Shown here piece after piece: positions 61,501 through 64,000 of a DNA stretch of 64,000 nucleotides. Both the position numbers and the translations under genes were made by a program. Numbering within the stretch: the stretch's first letter is position 1; every line of letters starts with the position of its first letter. The DNA is taken from positions 62,001-126,000 of the forward strand of contig JAPQWV010000727.1 of NCBI GenBank assembly GCA_027422505.1. Reading direction: 5' to 3'. The DNA is from Craterostigma plantagineum (lineage: Eukaryota; Streptophyta; Magnoliopsida; Lamiales; Linderniaceae). The notes below the pieces were generated by a model. The model was not told where the DNA came from. It saw nothing but the letters and a program-made list of their open reading frames with translations, and did not search any database.

Positions 61501-61696
61501 TCCAGTACATCATTCACGCACAAAACATATAGACATTAGATATCACTTTATCAAGGAACATGTGGAACAAGGTACAATCGAAATGCATTTTGTTCACACA
61601 GATTTTCAACTTGACGACTTATTCACTAAGGCATTGGATGAAAAGCGATTCCAATTCTTGGTATTTAGGTTAGGCATGTTGAACCATAAGACATGA
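58515..61696 (+). pseudogene. pol: pol of copy C, many frameshifts, stops and an RT deletion
   Basis: Frame 3, in frame with the preceding linker across one TGA, gives protease WYLDSGCSSHMTG and integrase ([32 protein letters not shown]). The finger reads WHQRLSYLNF, so one zinc-binding His is Tyr. A frameshift at the A6 run near 59706 and another near 59975 break the integrase-RT linker; TGA at 60246-60248 replaces Arg. RT keeps IIGTKWVFKNKKD and [10 protein letters not shown] but lacks about 40 codons between them, including the whole LVAKGYNQ to VARIEAIR region. Further frameshifts fall near 60693 and 60782, and the catalytic box reads YVDY (60760-60771). A deletion near 61082, a shift near 61147 and TAA at 61370-61372 damage the RNase H region, which still shows [23 protein letters not shown] and TKHIDIRYHFIK. 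It cannot encode an active enzyme. Confidence 0.92.
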
Positions 61697-61796
61697 TCGA
61701 TTGTCCCTACATGAACCTGATATTGTGTAAATAGGTCACTTAATTTTTTCTCTATATGTTTTCATATGAATGTTAAAAAATTCTACTATCGCATCT

Positions 61797-61905
61797 AGGG
61801 GGAGTCTAATAAAAATTTATGCATGGATCTAGGGGGAGTCTTTGAAAAATTTTGCACTAATCTAGGGGGGAGTCATTGAACACTTCGCACAAATTAAGGG
61901 GGAGT
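61797..61905 (+). other. Cluster of four polypurine boxes after copy C pol
   Basis: CTAGGGGGAGTC-type boxes at about 61797, 61830, 61863 and 61897, spaced about 33 bases apart. This is the same position as the three boxes in copy D and agrees with the multiple purine tracts known from Sireviruses. Confidence 0.8.
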
Positions 61906-61994
61906 TCTTATGATCCTTCGTCAAATTTAATTTCAAATCGCATTGAGGGGTAAACTTATGAGATAAACATTTCCATAACCTTACAAATTTTATC

Positions 61995-62460
61995 ATCTCT
62001 GTATCCTTACAAAATTTTCTCTCGGCGAAACCCAAAAGTTGATCGAAACTGGAATTTACAAATATTTAAAATCTCTTCTCGGCGAAACTGAAACTCAGCT
62101 CAAATTCGATCGAAACTAAACATTCAAGTATTTCAAATCTTTTCTCGGCAAAACTACGTATCGCCCGAAACTCCTTTAAATTGATTTGACAATCGCACGA
62201 AACACGTTTCGATCGAAACTGAATTTTAAATCCTCTTATAATTTTCTCGGCGAAACTGACTTTCACCCGAAACACGTTTCGATCGAAAACTGAAATCCTT
62301 TTATAAGTTAACACCGCGAAACAGAGCATCGCCCGAAACTAAATCAAATCGATCGAAACTCAAAATAAACCATTTGTAATTATTCTCGGCGAAACTGAGC
62401 TTCGCCCGAAATCAGTTTCGATCGAAACTCTACTTATCTATATAGCGTTTCGCCCGAAAC
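61995..62460 (+). repeat. Composite motif array GGCGAAAC - CCCGAAAC - GATCGAAAC in copy C
   Basis: At least six GATCGAAA, four GGCGAAAC and about five CCCGAAA motifs fall within this segment, mostly in the fixed order GGCGAAAC, CCCGAAAC, GATCGAAAC, one set about every 60-100 bases (near 62085, 62145, 62245, 62313 and 62375). Weaker single motifs (GGCCGAAAC, GACCGAAAC, GCCCGAAAC) continue to about 63180. The core CGAAA is shared with the arrays of copies D and B but the flanks differ. Confidence 0.8.
62438..62444 (+). promoter_or_regulatory. Candidate TATA box for the third ORF of copy C
   Basis: CTATATAG directly follows the motif array and is followed by a CT-rich, 5'UTR-like stretch (TTCTTCTTCATCGATTC) and a GTAAGG donor-like site. 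It would fit an internal promoter for the third ORF; inference from position and composition only. Confidence 0.35.
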
Positions 62461-62550
62461 ACTGTTCTTCTTCATCGATTCTCAAATTCACTTTCAAACC
62501 CTCTCACAAACTCAGTTTTCACGATTTCTGCAGCTGAAATTTCACTATTG

Positions 62551-63380
62551 GTAAGGATAAATGCATTATCTGCAGCTTTTAACTGATATTTTTCTCGTTC
62601 TTGCAGGTTGCGCAGATTAGGGTTGAGTGAGTTCGCGCGAATCGTTCTTCAATCCCGTTTCAATTTAGTTTAAATTTGCCCGAAACTAAACCCCGGATTC
62701 AATTTCACATCACAATTGATCGGGCGATACTGTCAATTTTATTTATTCTATTATTTTAAATCGATCGATTCGAGGGTCACTTTCGGCCGAAACTGGATAT
62801 TTCACTGTTTACTGTAATTTGAATCGTTCAATTTAGACTTTCGGCTGAAACTACTTTTACAATCATAACACATTCTTAAATCCCTCTATTCTGTAGTTTC
62901 GATCGAAACCACAATCTAATTTGAATCGATCGATTGCATCTCACTATAGGCCGAAATGGGATCTTCTATTTTTACTATGTTTTAAATCGCACACTTAGGA
63001 CTTCCGACCGAAACTGCATTTTAAGTATAACATGATTTAAATCACACTATTCCTTATTTTCATCGAAACCAAAGTATATAAACAATATGATTTGAATCGC
63101 ACGATGCACACTATTGCCCGAAACTCAATCACACTGAGATTTGGATTGCAACTTGAATTTTGACTGAAACTGATTCACAATGTGATTTACTATGAATCAT
63201 TTCGCCGATTGATTGACTCAATTTCAATATTTCTTCCTATCAACGAACTTTACTCACAATGTTTGCAAAATTTCTCAAGTCCTAAAATGTCAACAACATT
63301 TGACCTTTACCCGTATTTTACATTACCTTTCCAAGCGTTGTAATGGTTGGTTCCTACTAATCCCTTGATCTATCTTACAG
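62551..63380 (+). other. Candidate 5'UTR intron before the third ORF of copy C
   Basis: The donor-like site ATTG, then GTAAGGATAA, is at 62551. The acceptor-like site has CCTACTAATC (63353-63362) and a pyrimidine-rich TATCTTACAG ending at 63380, ten bases before the ATG at 63391. The TACTAAT element about 20-27 bases before CAG is shared with copies D (32694-32700) and B (14637-14631). An alternative acceptor, TTGCAG at 62606, would give an intron of only 56 bases, short for plants. AT-rich sequence without ORFs lies between. Confidence 0.45.
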
Positions 63381-63390
63381 ATATACTAAC

Positions 63391-64000
63391 ATGGTGCGAC
63401 TGATTGATGAGGTTTTCGCTTCAAAGGACTGGGCACAGAAATCACCCAACAACTTGCAACTTGACTTTGACAACACCTCCTGCCCAGATCCTATTATTGT
63501 CAAAATTCTAGCAAACCACCTCTGAAAACAGCCCTAAATAACACAGAGGATGTCCCGGAAGTCTATGTCCAACAATTCTGGTCCACCCTTCAAAACCCAA
63601 CAAATAATCCAAAAATAACCCGTCTTTCCGCTATAATTGACAACACCATAGTTGTCTTTACCCCAACCATTCTTCGCTCCCTACTAAACCCACCATACTC
63701 ACTACTATATGATCCCCATCCCTCTAACGATGACCTGATCCGGGACTTCCTATTCATGGGCCACAAACTAAACTCCCAAAACACCATTCACCTTCCTGAC
63801 TTCAACGCAAAAAATATTCCTGGACCCTGGCGGACCCTATTTCTGATCATCAACAAATGCCTCTCATCGAAGCACGCTGGGTCTGACAAATGCAACCGCA
63901 ACATCTTGCTTATCTTCCATGGGATCGTCTTCAACAAAAATTATGATGTCGCACAACTAATCTGGACGGACATCCTAGATCAACTACGAAGGCGAAGTCT
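63391..64000 (+). pseudogene. Copy C third ORF, N-terminal part, frameshifted, runs off the window
   Basis: ATG 63391 opens MVRLIDEVFASKDWAQ, then a stop in that frame near 63522 where the homology moves frame (PPLKTALNN...). The new frame carries VYVQQFWSTLQN, PGPWRTLFLIINKCLSSKHA and QLIWTDILDQLRRR, matching VYLQQFWHTLQI, QPWRTLYLLVDKCMSGKHA and DIIWMDLVSMIQ of copy D. It keeps a spacer with a GHKLNS segment equivalent to the LGYQPE part kept in copy B. The start codon is supported by its position just after the conserved acceptor-like site. Function unknown. Confidence 0.8.

Larger units (their letters stand above)
57403..64000 (+). mobile_element. Copy C: 5'-truncated, decayed Sirevirus-like Ty1/copia element
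   Basis: Begins abruptly in the gag-protease linker (FHDPREGLGF, equivalent to FYDARMGIGL of copy D at about 26095) straight after satellite, so LTR, PBS, leader and most of gag are missing. It continues through pol, purine boxes, a motif-rich non-coding region and the start of the third ORF, and leaves the window. Protein similarity to copy D is clear but the non-coding regions differ, so it is a separate family of the same lineage. It carries more damage than copy D. Confidence 0.92.

Noticed and set aside
62066..62329. Minus-strand ORF with repeated SFAEKRF words
   Set aside because: Antisense reading of the GGCGAAAC/GATCGAAAC array.

Overview
This window is plant nuclear DNA, almost certainly from a flowering plant. 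The evidence is a set of Ty1/copia LTR retrotransposons of the Sirevirus (SIRE/Maximus) type, with a primer-binding site complementary to initiator tRNA-Met, plus the eroded 3' end of a plant-type importin-alpha gene and long AT-rich satellite arrays. I cannot name the species. I see no intact host gene, no rRNA or tRNA gene, and nothing bacterial.

Layout. 1-701: 3' end of a forward retroelement (copy A: end of a post-pol ORF, polypurine tract, LTR). 702-2199: old intergenic DNA with an importin-alpha pseudogene (1260-1620, minus) and a duplicated AT-rich segment. 2200-10610: satellite block 1. 10611-14987: minus-strand 3' part of a retroelement (copy B). 14988-22480: satellite block 2. 22481-36723: a structurally complete 14.2-kb retroelement (copy D) with two nearly identical LTRs and an AGGAT target-site duplication that matches the satellite monomer, so it inserted directly into the array. 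36724-57402: satellite block 3. 57403-64000: a 5'-truncated, decayed relative (copy C) that runs off the window.

The satellite monomer is about 219 bp. It fills about 36.6 kb (57% of the window), some 165 copies. Each block has its own higher-order organisation: in block 3, 7- and 8-monomer units of about 1.49 and 1.74 kb plus a 3-kb segment duplicated 5.7 kb away; in block 2, a unit of about 1.9-2.0 kb; in block 1, displaced duplications of about 2.15, 2.57 and 3.22 kb. This is the pattern expected of a centromeric or other heterochromatic array evolving by unequal exchange.

The retroelements share one plan: LTR, tRNA-Met PBS, long untranslated leader, gag with one zinc knuckle, a long coiled-coil-like linker, protease-integrase-RT-RNase H, several polypurine boxes straight after pol, then about 2 kb of non-coding DNA and a very long third ORF of unknown function (up to about 1,200 codons) before the 3' LTR. 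The third ORF is present in all four copies. In the three copies where its start is visible it is preceded by a conserved branch-point/3' splice-site arrangement, and the non-coding DNA before it is packed with short CGAAA-core motifs (GCGAAAATTT/CCGAGAAA in D and B; GGCGAAAC-CCCGAAAC-GATCGAAAC in C). This ORF plus family-specific motif arrays is the most interesting and least explained part of the window. Every coding copy is broken by frameshifts or stops, and both RT genes have lost the second catalytic Asp of YVDD.
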